From assembly GCA_902621725.1 (NCBI GenBank), contig CACNND010000008.1, positions 1 through 51,587 on the forward strand: a DNA stretch of 51,587 nt, given 5' to 3'. This document shows positions 38,276-46,662 of this stretch, in pieces; position 1 is the first letter of the stretch; every line of letters begins with the position of its first letter. This stretch comes from an uncultured Alphaproteobacteria bacterium. Lineage in GTDB: Bacteria; Pseudomonadota; Alphaproteobacteria; HIMB59; GCA-002718135. The translations under genes were made by a program, and so were the position numbers. A model generated the notes under the pieces. That model was not told the origin of the DNA. It did not search any database and saw nothing but the letters and a program-made list of their open reading frames with translations.

Positions 38276-38708
38276 AATCACGATAAGTACTTTAATTTCA
38301 TTCATTCCTTTATATGTTCTAGCGCACGAAGTAACTTTAGAGGACAAATCGTTAGAAAAGATTGTTAACGAAAGAATGGCAATAATGCAAAAAATTAAAA
38401 GCACATCATCGAAACTTTACAGATTAATAAATTCAGATCAATATGAGGAAATGTTAAAGCTTAATGAAACTCTTCTTCACTCAGCATCTGAATTTAAAGG
38501 TTTTTATCCTGAAAATACTCAAGCAGAAGGAGCTAGTGATAATATTTGGAGTGATCGTGAGACATTTAATGAATATAACCAAAACTTTGTAGATGATATC
38601 GAAATGATATCTTTAAGTATAGAATTAGAAGATAAAGAGATGATAAGTGATGCTATTAAAGCAATGGCTGCAAATTGCAGCACTTGTCATAAAAAATTTA
38701 GAAATTAA
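38259..38708 (+). CDS. Cytochrome c' family protein (periplasmic c-type cytochrome)
   Basis: This 149-residue protein has an N-terminal signal peptide (about residues 1-22, ending ...YVLA) and a C-terminal heme site CSTCHKKFR (Cys140, Cys143, His144), the CxxCHxxFR layout of cytochrome c'. The middle is a four-helix-bundle-like region with an ADGAS-type segment AEGASDNIW. Cytochromes c' bind gases such as NO, but the role here is not shown by context. It overlaps the IolE-like gene by 17 nt and ends 4 nt inside the converging permease gene. Confidence 0.88.
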   Translation: MGIFFKITISTLISFIPLYVLAHEVTLEDKSLEKIVNERMAIMQKIKSTSSKLYRLINSDQYEEMLKLNETLLHSASEFKGFYPENTQAEGASDNIWSDRETFNEYNQNFVDDIEMISLSIELEDKEMISDAIKAMAANCSTCHKKFRN

Positions 38709-39415
38709 TTATTTAATCTTAAGTGTGGATTATATTTCCATTCTAAATATTTAACAAATTGAACCATTAGAAAATTTAAAAAAAGATAAAGAATTCCTGC
38801 GGCAATAAATGCTTCAACAGGTGCAAATGTTTTAGCCATTATCTTTCTAGCGATACCTGTCATTTCCATGTAGGTTGTAAGACTAACTAAAGAGGTTGCT
38901 TTAACCATTAATATTAATTCATTACCGTAAGATGGTAAAACTTTTCGTATAGCTATAGGTAGTATAATTTTTCTTAAAAGTAAAAATTTTCCAAATCCTA
39001 GTGATAAACCTGATTCAACCTGACTTTTCTCAATTGATTGAATGCCACCTCGAAAAATTTCTGCTCCATATGCAACAGTATTAATTGTAAGTGCTATTAC
39101 TCCGCACCAAAAAGGTTCTTTTAATGCATACCACAAAAAACTTTCTCGAATAAATTTTACTGAACCTAAACCAAAATAAATTAAATATATTTGAACAAGT
39201 AAAGGGGTTCCTCTAATGACAAAAATATAACTAGCAATTATTCTTGATAATAATGTAATTTTAGAAACTCTTCCTAGAGCAAATAATAATGCTAAAACAA
39301 AACCAAGTGGTAATGAAATTAATAATAATAAAATTGTATTATCTAAGCCAGATAAGACCAAAAAGAAATTTTTATAAATAAGAGAATTTTGAATACTATT
39401 TAAAAATTCAATCAT
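38705..39415 (-). CDS. Polar amino acid ABC transporter permease (HisM/GlnP-like)
   Basis: This is one of two paired inner-membrane permeases for amino-acid uptake. It has 236 residues and five or six membrane helices. The N-terminal HEAT-type start LSGLDNTILLLLISLPLGFVLAL, the IRGTPLLVQIYLIYFGL motif and the EAA loop VESGLSLGFGKFLLLRKIILPIAIRKVLP are all typical of the His/Glu/Gln/Arg family. It overlaps its partner by 4 nt. Neither a solute-binding protein nor an ATPase is encoded here, so those must come from elsewhere. Confidence 0.9.
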   Translation of the reverse strand: MIEFLNSIQNSLIYKNFFLVLSGLDNTILLLLISLPLGFVLALLFALGRVSKITLLSRIIASYIFVIRGTPLLVQIYLIYFGLGSVKFIRESFLWYALKEPFWCGVIALTINTVAYGAEIFRGGIQSIEKSQVESGLSLGFGKFLLLRKIILPIAIRKVLPSYGNELILMVKATSLVSLTTYMEMTGIARKIMAKTFAPVEAFIAAGILYLFLNFLMVQFVKYLEWKYNPHLRLNN

Positions 39416-40119
39416 GTAGAAAATCCTTTTGAATAATTTACTTCTAGCGTTTTAAAAACCCTGCCAGAGATTGTTGTTAAACATAAATACAATATTGCGG
39501 CTGTTATTAAGAAAGTTAAAGGTGAATGCTCAACGTTAGAAGATATTCTAGATTGACGCATAATTTCAACAAGACCAGTTACAGAAATGAGGGAAGTATC
39601 TTTAAGAGTTATTTGCCATACATTCCCTATTCCCGGTAAAGCATGTCTTATAACTTGAGGTGAAATAACTTTAAAAAAAATACTAAATTTATTCATACCC
39701 AGTGCCCTTGCAGCTTCTATTTGACCCTTAGATATAGCCAAATAAGAAGCTCTTAAAACTTCACTGGAATATGTAGCTGATATTACTGCAATGGCAATTG
39801 TCGCAATTGTAAGTGCGTTTAGTTCTATATATTTATTATATCCAAATACTTTAGCTATACTCATAACAACAGCATTGCCGCCAAAGAAAATTAGATAAAT
39901 AACTAATAATTCAGGAACACCTCTTATTACTGTTGTATAAAAATTTGCAATAAATCTTGTTATTCTGTTTTGTATTATCTTTGCCCAAACTGTTATAATT
40001 GCTAAAAAAAGACCTAGCCCCATTGATAAAATGCTTACTAGTAGAGTCATGAGTGTTGCAATAAGAAATTCATCGCCCCACCCTGCATCTCCAAATACAA
40101 GCTTATCAAATTTAAACAT
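39412..40119 (-). CDS. Polar amino acid ABC transporter permease (HisQ-like)
   Basis: This is the second paired permease, 235 residues long. It shows the same signatures: ATLMTLLVSILSMGLGLFLA, TVIRGVPELLVIYLIFFGG, and the EAA loop IEAARALGMNKFSIFFKVISPQVIRHALPG. The GVPELL variant is typical of HisQ/ArtQ, as opposed to the GTPLLVQ of HisM. It is transcribed first of the pair and ends in a 4-nt overlap. The substrate cannot be told from the permease alone. Confidence 0.9.
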   Translation of the reverse strand: MFKFDKLVFGDAGWGDEFLIATLMTLLVSILSMGLGLFLAIITVWAKIIQNRITRFIANFYTTVIRGVPELLVIYLIFFGGNAVVMSIAKVFGYNKYIELNALTIATIAIAVISATYSSEVLRASYLAISKGQIEAARALGMNKFSIFFKVISPQVIRHALPGIGNVWQITLKDTSLISVTGLVEIMRQSRISSNVEHSPLTFLITAAILYLCLTTISGRVFKTLEVNYSKGFST

Positions 40120-40178
40120 ATAAAAGTAAACAAGTAATGATGAAAAATATACTTGTCTACCTTCTAATATATGAAATT

Positions 40179-41153
40179 TTAAATCAGAACTTTTTCTATT
40201 TCTTCAATCACTCTAGAGACAGGTATTTTATTGATATTTTTTGAGTTAAAATCACTTGAAGATATAAAAAATATATTTGGATTTTCAGGAGTAAATTTTG
40301 TAGAATCTTTTGGACCAAAGAGTTTAATTAATGGGCAATATCCAGTGGACAACATATGACTAACACCACTATCGTTCGATATGGCTAATTGTAAATATTT
40401 GGTGGTAGCCATAATAATTTCTATATTTTGAAATCCAGTAATATGATCCTCGATAAATATTGAGTGAGGATAAAGATTTTTTAATTTTTCTTTTAAATAT
40501 AGTTCATCAGGTCCAATAAAAAAAACTATAGTCTTATTATTTTCTTGAAGATAGTTACATAACTCGATGTATTTCTCTAAAGGCCAAATCTTATTCTTTT
40601 CTCCAGCACCAGGTGCAATTCCTACATAGCTTTTATGTTTTAATAAAATATTACTTATTACTCCTTCAAGATTTTCACTTATTGGAATTTTAAAATCATT
40701 TCTATTTTTTTTAATAACTATTAAATCTAATAAATCTAAAATGTAGTTTAAATAATATTTTCTTTTCTTATTACTTTTAATTTTTTTAGAAGAAAAAAAA
40801 CCATTAGCTGATCCAGAAATAAAATTTTTATGTTTGATACGTTTTAATGCTATAGTTCTTATTACTGATTTTTGTGTATCTAAAATATAATCAAAAAATT
40901 CATTTTCTAATTTATATCTTTTTGATATTTTATTCCAAAAAAATGGATTAAGATCTGATTGATCAAGAATCTCATCAATATAATTACTTGCAATGAATTG
41001 AAGAGTACTTGAATAAACAGTCTTACCCTTATTGGTAAGCCAATATAATTTATAGTCTGGAAGTCTTGTTTTAATTTCGTGAAGAAGTTGTAATTTAATT
41101 ATTCCATCTCCAATTTTTTCACCATTTGAAAAAACTAAAATTTTTTTAGTCAT
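40179..41153 (-). CDS. Glycosyltransferase family 9 (heptosyltransferase-like)
   Basis: This protein resembles ADP-heptose:LPS heptosyltransferases. Evidence includes the N-terminal Rossmann start KKILVFSNGEKIGDGIIKLQLL, the central SYVGIAPGAGEKNKIWPLEKYIEL (the GAG..K.WP family motif), and AISNDSGVSHML plus PLIKLFGPKDSTKFTP near the C-terminus. I start it at the ATG at 41153 (324 residues); a GTG 6 codons upstream is possible. It would act in outer-membrane glycan assembly. Its natural sugar donor and acceptor are not evident, and it stands alone. Confidence 0.82.
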   Translation of the reverse strand: MTKKILVFSNGEKIGDGIIKLQLLHEIKTRLPDYKLYWLTNKGKTVYSSTLQFIASNYIDEILDQSDLNPFFWNKISKRYKLENEFFDYILDTQKSVIRTIALKRIKHKNFISGSANGFFSSKKIKSNKKRKYYLNYILDLLDLIVIKKNRNDFKIPISENLEGVISNILLKHKSYVGIAPGAGEKNKIWPLEKYIELCNYLQENNKTIVFFIGPDELYLKEKLKNLYPHSIFIEDHITGFQNIEIIMATTKYLQLAISNDSGVSHMLSTGYCPLIKLFGPKDSTKFTPENPNIFFISSSDFNSKNINKIPVSRVIEEIEKVLI

Positions 41154-41377
41154 ATTAGAACACTTTAACACAAATTTTTTAAGAGTCTAATTTTGAAGAA
41201 TTGTAGGATTAAATAGCTTAAATAAAACAAAATATTTCGAGGGTGATAAAAGGTTACGTTTACGACCTAATTAACTAAATAAAAATTATCAAAACTTAGA
41301 CTTTTTTCATATAAAAGCTGTGTAGTTTATCCTTACAAAAGCAAAAAAATTACCTTCAAAAAAAAAATTAAAAAAAG

Positions 41378-41453
<76 letters not shown>

Positions 41454-41505
41454 ACAAGACATCAGATAAAGTATTTATAATTAAATTCAATTAAAAATAG
41501 AAAAA

Positions 41506-41685
41506 TTAATCAGATTTTATTTGCAGCCCATGTTCATCAGTTAACCATTTCATCAAATCAAGACTAGCACATTTTTTTGAACAAAAAGGTATAAATGGTT
41601 CCTTAGAAACCTTTTTACATGTTGGGCATTTAGATTTTTTTTTTAATGAAATAATATTATTTTTTTTGGATTTTTTTACTTCCAT
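41506..41685 (-). CDS. yacG: YacG family zinc-binding protein
   Basis: This short gene encodes 59 residues. After a Lys-rich head it has the four-cysteine zinc motif CPTCKK...[16 protein letters not shown] that defines YacG (DNA gyrase inhibitor in E. coli). The four Cys lie at about 20, 23, 35 and 39. The ATG at 41685 overlaps the infA stop by 10 nt. In many alphaproteobacteria, maf and rng lie between infA and yacG; here they are absent. Confidence 0.88.
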   Translation of the reverse strand: MEVKKSKKNNIISLKKKSKCPTCKKVSKEPFIPFCSKKCASLDLMKWLTDEHGLQIKSD

Positions 41686-41894
41686 CTAAAAGTAATTCTA
41701 CCTTTTGTTAAATCATAAGGTGTCATTTCTACTGTCACTTTATCACCAGCTAATACTCTTATTCTATTTTTTCTCATTTTTCCTGATGAGTGAGCCAGAA
41801 TTTCATGATCATTTTCTAATTTTACTTTAAACATTGCATTCGGAAGAAGTTCTAACACAACTCCTTGAAATTCAATCGATCCTTCTTTTGGCAT
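41676..41894 (-). CDS. infA: Translation initiation factor IF-1
   Basis: This small OB-fold factor binds the ribosomal A site during initiation. It has 72 residues, as in all bacteria, and reads [21 protein letters not shown], followed by [39 protein letters not shown]. It follows hisD by 24 nt and overlaps yacG by 10 nt, so it belongs to the murA-his operon. Confidence 0.98.
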   Translation of the reverse strand: MPKEGSIEFQGVVLELLPNAMFKVKLENDHEILAHSSGKMRKNRIRVLAGDKVTVEMTPYDLTKGRITFRWK

Positions 41895-41918
41895 ATTTTA
41901 ATAAGCTTATAGTAAAAA

Positions 41919-43199
41919 TTATTTCTTTTGTCTAATTTTAACTGACAATTTATGTCCATCTAGACCTTCAAGTCCTGACATTTTTTCAGTATCTTCCAAA
42001 AGAGCATTAAAAGATTTTTTATTCATATCAACAACAGAGCTTCTTTTCATAAAATCTAAAACACCTAGACCTGATGAAAATTTTGCCGCTCCTGATGTCG
42101 GTAATACATGGTTAGTTCCTACAATATAATCACCAAAAGCTTCGACAGAGTATTCACCTAAAAATATACCGCCAGCATTATTTATATTCGATAATAATTT
42201 TTTATTATTAGAAATATGAATATGTAAATGTTCTGGTGCAATAAAATTTATAATTTCTGAAGAAAGTTCTATATTATCGACCAAAGCAATAATTCCATTG
42301 TTATTTAAACTTTTTTCAATTATTTTCTTTTTTGATAAATTTTTTTTAATTTTTTTAATTGAACTTAAGACTTTAGTTGCAAAATCTTTACTATCCGTAA
42401 TTAAAATTGATTGTGCATTTTCATCATGTTCTGCTTGAGCTATTAGATCTGAAGCTACCCAATCTGGATTATTATTGTTATTTGCAACAACTATTATTTC
42501 AGATGGTCCTGCTAATAAATCTATACCTACCTTTCCATACAATTGTTTTTTTGCCTCTGCTACATAAGCATTACCAGGTCCAAATATTTTATTGACTGGC
42601 TTAATAGTTTGAGTGCCAAACGTTAGTGCACTAATAGCTTGAGCTCCTCCTACAAAATATGTTTCTTTAATACCTAATTCTTTTATTAATTTGATAAAGT
42701 AAGGATTAATTGATTTAGTGGGTGGAGTTATACAAACAATTCTTTTAACTCCAGCTATGATTGCTGGTATTGCGTTCATAATTAAAGATGAAGGATAAAA
42801 AGCCTTTCCTCCAGGTACGTACAAACCAACTGAGTCAATAGGCTTCCATACAGATTTTAATGTTGCACCATTATTAGTAAAGACAATATTTTTAGGTAAT
42901 TGTTGTTTATGAAATGATGAAATATTTTTTATAGCTTTTTTAAAACAATTAAATATTTGTGGCTCAACCTTAGATTGAATTTTTATTTTAGATAAATCTA
43001 AACTAAGATCAGTTGTACTAATTTTAACTTTATCAAATTTTGAAGCATATTTAATTAGGGATTTGTCACCATTTTTTTTTACATCATTAATAATTTTTTT
43101 TACATCAACTTGAATTGATTTACTTGAAAATGAATTTCTTTTTTCAATTATTGTTTGAAGTTGGTTATAGAAATTTTTGTTAAATTTTATTATTTTCAT
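41919..43199 (-). CDS. hisD: Histidinol dehydrogenase
   Basis: This Zn- and NAD-dependent enzyme makes the last two oxidations of histidine synthesis. It has 426 residues. Visible landmarks are GLYVPGGKAFYPSSLIMNAIPA, GNAYVAEAKKQLYG, DLLAGPSEIIVVANN, and the Zn-site region SDLIAQAEHDENAQSILIT and APEHLHIH. It overlaps hisG by 4 nt (ATGA). The infA gene follows, an order seen in several alphaproteobacteria. Confidence 0.96.
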   Translation of the reverse strand: MKIIKFNKNFYNQLQTIIEKRNSFSSKSIQVDVKKIINDVKKNGDKSLIKYASKFDKVKISTTDLSLDLSKIKIQSKVEPQIFNCFKKAIKNISSFHKQQLPKNIVFTNNGATLKSVWKPIDSVGLYVPGGKAFYPSSLIMNAIPAIIAGVKRIVCITPPTKSINPYFIKLIKELGIKETYFVGGAQAISALTFGTQTIKPVNKIFGPGNAYVAEAKKQLYGKVGIDLLAGPSEIIVVANNNNNPDWVASDLIAQAEHDENAQSILITDSKDFATKVLSSIKKIKKNLSKKKIIEKSLNNNGIIALVDNIELSSEIINFIAPEHLHIHISNNKKLLSNINNAGGIFLGEYSVEAFGDYIVGTNHVLPTSGAAKFSSGLGVLDFMKRSSVVDMNKKSFNALLEDTEKMSGLEGLDGHKLSVKIRQKK

Positions 43200-43843
43200 T
43201 TTACAAAAGAACCTATTTCAGAAATAATTTTAGAAACCTCATTCATATTTGTCTTATAAGCTGATCTATTGACAATTAATTTAGATTGAATTTTCATTAT
43301 TTCTTCAATTTCTGTCAAACCATTTTCTTTCAATGTTTTTCCTGTAGAAACTAAATCTACAATTCTCCTACACATATTTAAAGAAGGGGCTAATTCCATT
43401 GATCCACTTAGTTTTATAATTTCTACCTGTATCCCCTTATTATAAAAAAATTTTTTTGTAATATTTGGGTATTTAGTAGCTATTCTAATATTGCTCCAAG
43501 TTTCTGGATCTTCTTTTTTTAATAAAGATTTCAGAGCAGCTACAGAAATTCGACAATGACCAATATTTAAATCAAGTGGAGCATATATTTCTGAGTAATC
43601 AAATTCATTAATTACATCATCACCAGCTATTCCTATTTGCGCAGCTCCAAATGCAACAAATGTACATGCATCAAATGCTCTTACTTTAATATACTCAATG
43701 TTTCTTTTTTTAGATTTAAATGTTAACTTTCTTGTATCTTTATCAAATAGTAAGGGATCAGGGGCAAAACTTGTTTTAAGTAACAAGTTTTTACATTCTT
43801 TTGTTATTCTGCCTCTTGGTACTGCAATTACTATTTTGCTCAT
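43196..43843 (-). CDS. hisG: ATP phosphoribosyltransferase, short form
   Basis: This enzyme catalyses the first step of histidine synthesis. It has 215 residues and lacks the C-terminal regulatory domain, so it is the short form that works with a HisZ partner (not seen in the window). Motifs include IAVPRGRITKECKNLL, VRAFDACTFVAFGAAQIGIAGDDVI, IATKYPNITKKFF and ELAPSLNMCRRIVDLVSTGKTLKENGL. It overlaps hisD by 4 nt and starts 46 nt after murA. Confidence 0.94.
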   Translation of the reverse strand: MSKIVIAVPRGRITKECKNLLLKTSFAPDPLLFDKDTRKLTFKSKKRNIEYIKVRAFDACTFVAFGAAQIGIAGDDVINEFDYSEIYAPLDLNIGHCRISVAALKSLLKKEDPETWSNIRIATKYPNITKKFFYNKGIQVEIIKLSGSMELAPSLNMCRRIVDLVSTGKTLKENGLTEIEEIMKIQSKLIVNRSAYKTNMNEVSKIISEIGSFVK

Positions 43844-43889
43844 AAATTGCAGGCTTTTATATTGTGATCGTAGAAAAAACTAGAAAAAG

Positions 43890-45146
43890 TTAGTTTTTCT
43901 TTCTTTTTATTTTTACTCCCAAGCTACCTAATGTTTTTTCAATTTTTTCATAGCCTCTATCAAGATGATAAACACGATTTAATGTTGTTTGACCATTTGC
44001 ATTCATAGCAGCTAACACTAAACTTATGCTAGCTCGTAAATCACTAGCCATTACCTGCGCTCCTTTAAATGTTTGATTGCCTAAAATTCTAGCCGTATCT
44101 TTTTCTACTGTAATATTTGCGCCTAATCGATTTAGTTCAGGAACATGCATAAATCTATTTTCAAAAATTGTTTCTTTAATTTTTGACTTCCCATCTGAAA
44201 GGCACATAAGTGACATTAATTGAGCTTGCAAATCTGTAGGGAAACCAGGATAAGGACTAGTTGACAGACTAGTAGATTTTAGTTTTGCACCTTTAAAAAC
44301 TTTTATTGAATTTTTACTTACTTTTAATTTTGCTCCCATTTTTTTTAAAATATCAATTAAAGATTTTAAATAAACAGTATTAAAGTTTTTTATTTCTAAA
44401 GTTGAATTTAACATCAAGGCAGCTATTATAAATGTACCAGCTACTATCCTATCAGAAATTATCTGATGTTCTGCTTTTTGAAGATTTGTAACACCTTGCA
44501 CAAAAATGGTTTTTGTTCCTTGACCTTCTATTTTTGCACCCATCTTTATAAGGCAATTTGACAAATCTTCTATTTCTGGCTCCATTGCAGCATTTAAAAT
44601 CTTAGTTTCACCTTTTGCTAATACTGAAGCCATGAGTATATTTTCAGTGGCACCTACGCTTGGAAAAGGTAATTTAATTTTATTTCCAATCAATTGTGAT
44701 TTAACACTACCTAAAACAAAACCATTTTGAATTTCAAAATTAGCTCCTAATTTTGATAAACCTTTGAGGTGTATATCTATTGGCCTAGTTCCAATTGCAC
44801 ATCCTCCTGGTAGAGATATTCTGGCATCACCAAATCGAGAAAGTAAAGGCCCTAATATTAAAATAGAGGCTCTCATTTTTCTTACAACATCATAATCTGC
44901 TGATAAATTTTTAATTTTTTTTGGGTTTATTTTTAGTTTATCTTTTTTATATTCAATTTTAACACCATAATTTTTTAGTAATTTTATTAAATTTGACACA
45001 TCAACTACATTAGGTACGTTTGAAAGTTTTAGTGTATTTTCAGATAAAAGAGAGGATACTATTATGGGAAGTGCAGAATTTTTTGACCCATGAACATTAA
45101 CTGAGCCTGAAATTTTAGCATTTCCCTCTATTATTAATTTATCCAT
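43890..45146 (-). CDS. murA: UDP-N-acetylglucosamine 1-carboxyvinyltransferase
   Basis: This enzyme commits UDP-GlcNAc to peptidoglycan synthesis in the cytoplasm. It has 418 residues, the family size. The phosphoenolpyruvate-binding Cys116 lies in LPGGCAIGTRPIDIHL, and LNAAMEPEIEDL, PGFPTDLQAQ and the C-terminal HLDRGYEKIEKTL are typical. The conserved Cys predicts ordinary fosfomycin sensitivity. The start overlaps a 49-residue small gene by 8 nt. Confidence 0.96.
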   Translation of the reverse strand: MDKLIIEGNAKISGSVNVHGSKNSALPIIVSSLLSENTLKLSNVPNVVDVSNLIKLLKNYGVKIEYKKDKLKINPKKIKNLSADYDVVRKMRASILILGPLLSRFGDARISLPGGCAIGTRPIDIHLKGLSKLGANFEIQNGFVLGSVKSQLIGNKIKLPFPSVGATENILMASVLAKGETKILNAAMEPEIEDLSNCLIKMGAKIEGQGTKTIFVQGVTNLQKAEHQIISDRIVAGTFIIAALMLNSTLEIKNFNTVYLKSLIDILKKMGAKLKVSKNSIKVFKGAKLKSTSLSTSPYPGFPTDLQAQLMSLMCLSDGKSKIKETIFENRFMHVPELNRLGANITVEKDTARILGNQTFKGAQVMASDLRASISLVLAAMNANGQTTLNRVYHLDRGYEKIEKTLGSLGVKIKRKKN

Positions 45147-45288
45147 TCCTAATTACCGCTTTTTTTCTTTTTAAAATATTTGATTTGAGTTTTTTTTCTA
45201 ATCTTTTTAATCTTGTTAAACGCAAATCTTTTTTCGTATCATCTTTTGAATGATTTATATTTTTATCTTTATTTAATTTATCTGTCAC
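45139..45288 (-). CDS. Small basic protein upstream of murA
   Basis: A GTG-started 49-residue gene ends 8 nt inside murA and starts 9 nt after the DUF2256 stop. The N-terminal half is polar (DKLNKDKNINHSKDD), and the C-terminal half is strongly basic and probably helical (LRLTRLKRLEKKLKSNILKRKK). Short Arg/Lys-rich proteins of similar make-up occur before murA in other alphaproteobacteria, as I recall, but I cannot name a family. The tight overlaps on both sides argue that it is translated. The function is not known. Confidence 0.6.
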   Translation of the reverse strand: MTDKLNKDKNINHSKDDTKKDLRLTRLKRLEKKLKSNILKRKKAVIRNG

Positions 45289-45297
45289 AAATAAGAT

Positions 45298-45444
45298 TTA
45301 TTTATTTGTTTTTTTATTTAAAGCATTATTTGAACATTTCTTAGAACAATATAAAACATTTTTCCAATCTCTCTCCCATTTTTTTCGCCAATTAAATGGC
45401 TTATTGCAAACAATGCAAATTTTAGAAGGTAAATTTTTCTTCAA
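45298..45444 (-). CDS. DUF2256 family small zinc-finger-like protein
   Basis: A TTG-started 48-residue protein begins 3 nt after the exporter gene's stop. It carries the DUF2256 core: [20 protein letters not shown], then [13 protein letters not shown], with two Cys pairs that could bind zinc. A TAA stop lies three codons upstream in frame, so TTG is the only sensible start. The family has no known function. It sits between the Mn exporter and the small basic protein. Confidence 0.8.
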   Translation of the reverse strand: MKKNLPSKICIVCNKPFNWRKKWERDWKNVLYCSKKCSNNALNKKTNK

Positions 45445-45447
45445 TTT

Positions 45448-46599
45448 TTACTCAAATAGATAAAAATACCCATAGGCAACGATTAATGCAGGTATTGCAC
45501 TATAAATAGTCGCTAAAATTGCTGCTTTTGGTGCAAGAGCTATTGCTGGGAATAAAGCATCACCATCATTTGAGATTGCATTACCTAATTCCGCAGAAAG
45601 AGGAATATAGCCATTTAGATAAAATGTTGCTACCACAACTTGAGGTCCACATCCTGGTAAGAAACCAAATAAAATTGCAACCAAAGGGACAAATGGAAGC
45701 CATAAATCAAAAAATATTTTTAAATCTAAACTTGTAAAGTACATAAAGATTTCAAAAACAAGGAAACCACTAATTACCCAAGTAGTTACAAAATTAGTTG
45801 TATCTACTACTCTTGATAGTAATCCCCTACTTTTGTCAGTTGAACATTGAAAATCACTTAAAGGATTTAATGACCACATAAATATTGAAAGTATTGCTCC
45901 AGCAGAAGCAATAAACACTAATAATGAATTATAAATTGGAGAAACAAATTCAATTTGAAACGCAACTAAAATTCCTAAAACAAAACCAGGAATAAATAAA
46001 AAAAGCCAAAAGAAGTTAAAATTAGATACAAAAGTTTTATTAATTTTTTCAAACTCAACTTTTATTTTTGTTTCAGCTTGCATAAAGTTCGTGCCATGAA
46101 TAAAATCAATTACATAGCCTGAAATTGATCCAACAACTATTCCAATTCCAAATATTAAAAAACCAGTTGAAGGCTCAATAGCAAGTATTAAGAAAGCAGC
46201 ATCTCCCATTGTTGCTGTTAATACAGCTACTAAGGAACCAAAAGATATACGTCCCTGTATATATTGCGTCACAACTATTATAGCTCCACCGCATCCAGGT
46301 ATTGCGCCTAAAAAAGCAGCTATACCGACATGGAACTTTTGTGTCTTAGATAAAAAATTCTTTACATCAAACTTTGTTAAACTGTCTAATCCAATAAAAA
46401 CAAACAGAGTAAATCCTACAAAAACAGATACCTGGACATAAGCATCTATCATTGAAGATCGTATAACTTCTCCAAATTCTCCTCCTTGAAAAACAAGAGA
46501 AAGTAATAATAGACCAAAAAATGATTTCTTTAATAATCTTCCATCATTCTGGAGGATTATTTTAGTTTTTTCATTAATAGCATTAATTAGAGCGTTCAT
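45448..46599 (-). CDS. Putative manganese transporter, 10-TM heavy-metal exporter family (PF11449-like)
   Basis: This 383-residue integral membrane protein has about ten helices. Two halves repeat the same motif in order: IPGCGGAIIVV at 100-110 with MGDAA at 131-135, and LPGCGPQVVV at 314-323 with NDGDALFP at 344-351. This twin PGCG...GD layout marks the putative 10-TM manganese/heavy-metal transporter family. Its divergent neighbour is an MntR-type regulator, and an MntR box lies 19 nt upstream of its start. It therefore most likely exports Mn(II) when the metal is high. The direction of transport is inferred from the family name and context, not from sequence. Confidence 0.78.
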   Translation of the reverse strand: MNALINAINEKTKIILQNDGRLLKKSFFGLLLLSLVFQGGEFGEVIRSSMIDAYVQVSVFVGFTLFVFIGLDSLTKFDVKNFLSKTQKFHVGIAAFLGAIPGCGGAIIVVTQYIQGRISFGSLVAVLTATMGDAAFLILAIEPSTGFLIFGIGIVVGSISGYVIDFIHGTNFMQAETKIKVEFEKINKTFVSNFNFFWLFLFIPGFVLGILVAFQIEFVSPIYNSLLVFIASAGAILSIFMWSLNPLSDFQCSTDKSRGLLSRVVDTTNFVTTWVISGFLVFEIFMYFTSLDLKIFFDLWLPFVPLVAILFGFLPGCGPQVVVATFYLNGYIPLSAELGNAISNDGDALFPAIALAPKAAILATIYSAIPALIVAYGYFYLFE

Positions 46600-46618
46600 T
46601 AATGTATATATAGCTAAT

Positions 46619-46640
46619 AAATATAGCTATGGCTATATTT
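46619..46640. promoter_or_regulatory. MntR operator between the exporter and mntR
   Basis: A perfect palindrome with 9-nt arms, AAATATAGC and GCTATATTT, has a 4-nt TATG spacer. It closely matches the E. coli MntR box, whose core I recall as ATAGC-N4-GCTAT. A further half-site ATATAGC lies at 46608-46614. The 63-bp gap serves both divergent promoters, so one operator could control both genes. Confidence 0.8.
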
Positions 46641-46662
46641 TCTATTAATTTTTTCATTTTTT

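Noticed and set aside
41251-41268. Imperfect inverted repeat AGGT...ACCT in the gap before tRNA-Phe
   Set aside because: It needs a 2-nt bulge and a tiny loop, has no T-run, and is not placed at a recognisable promoter. It is likely chance.
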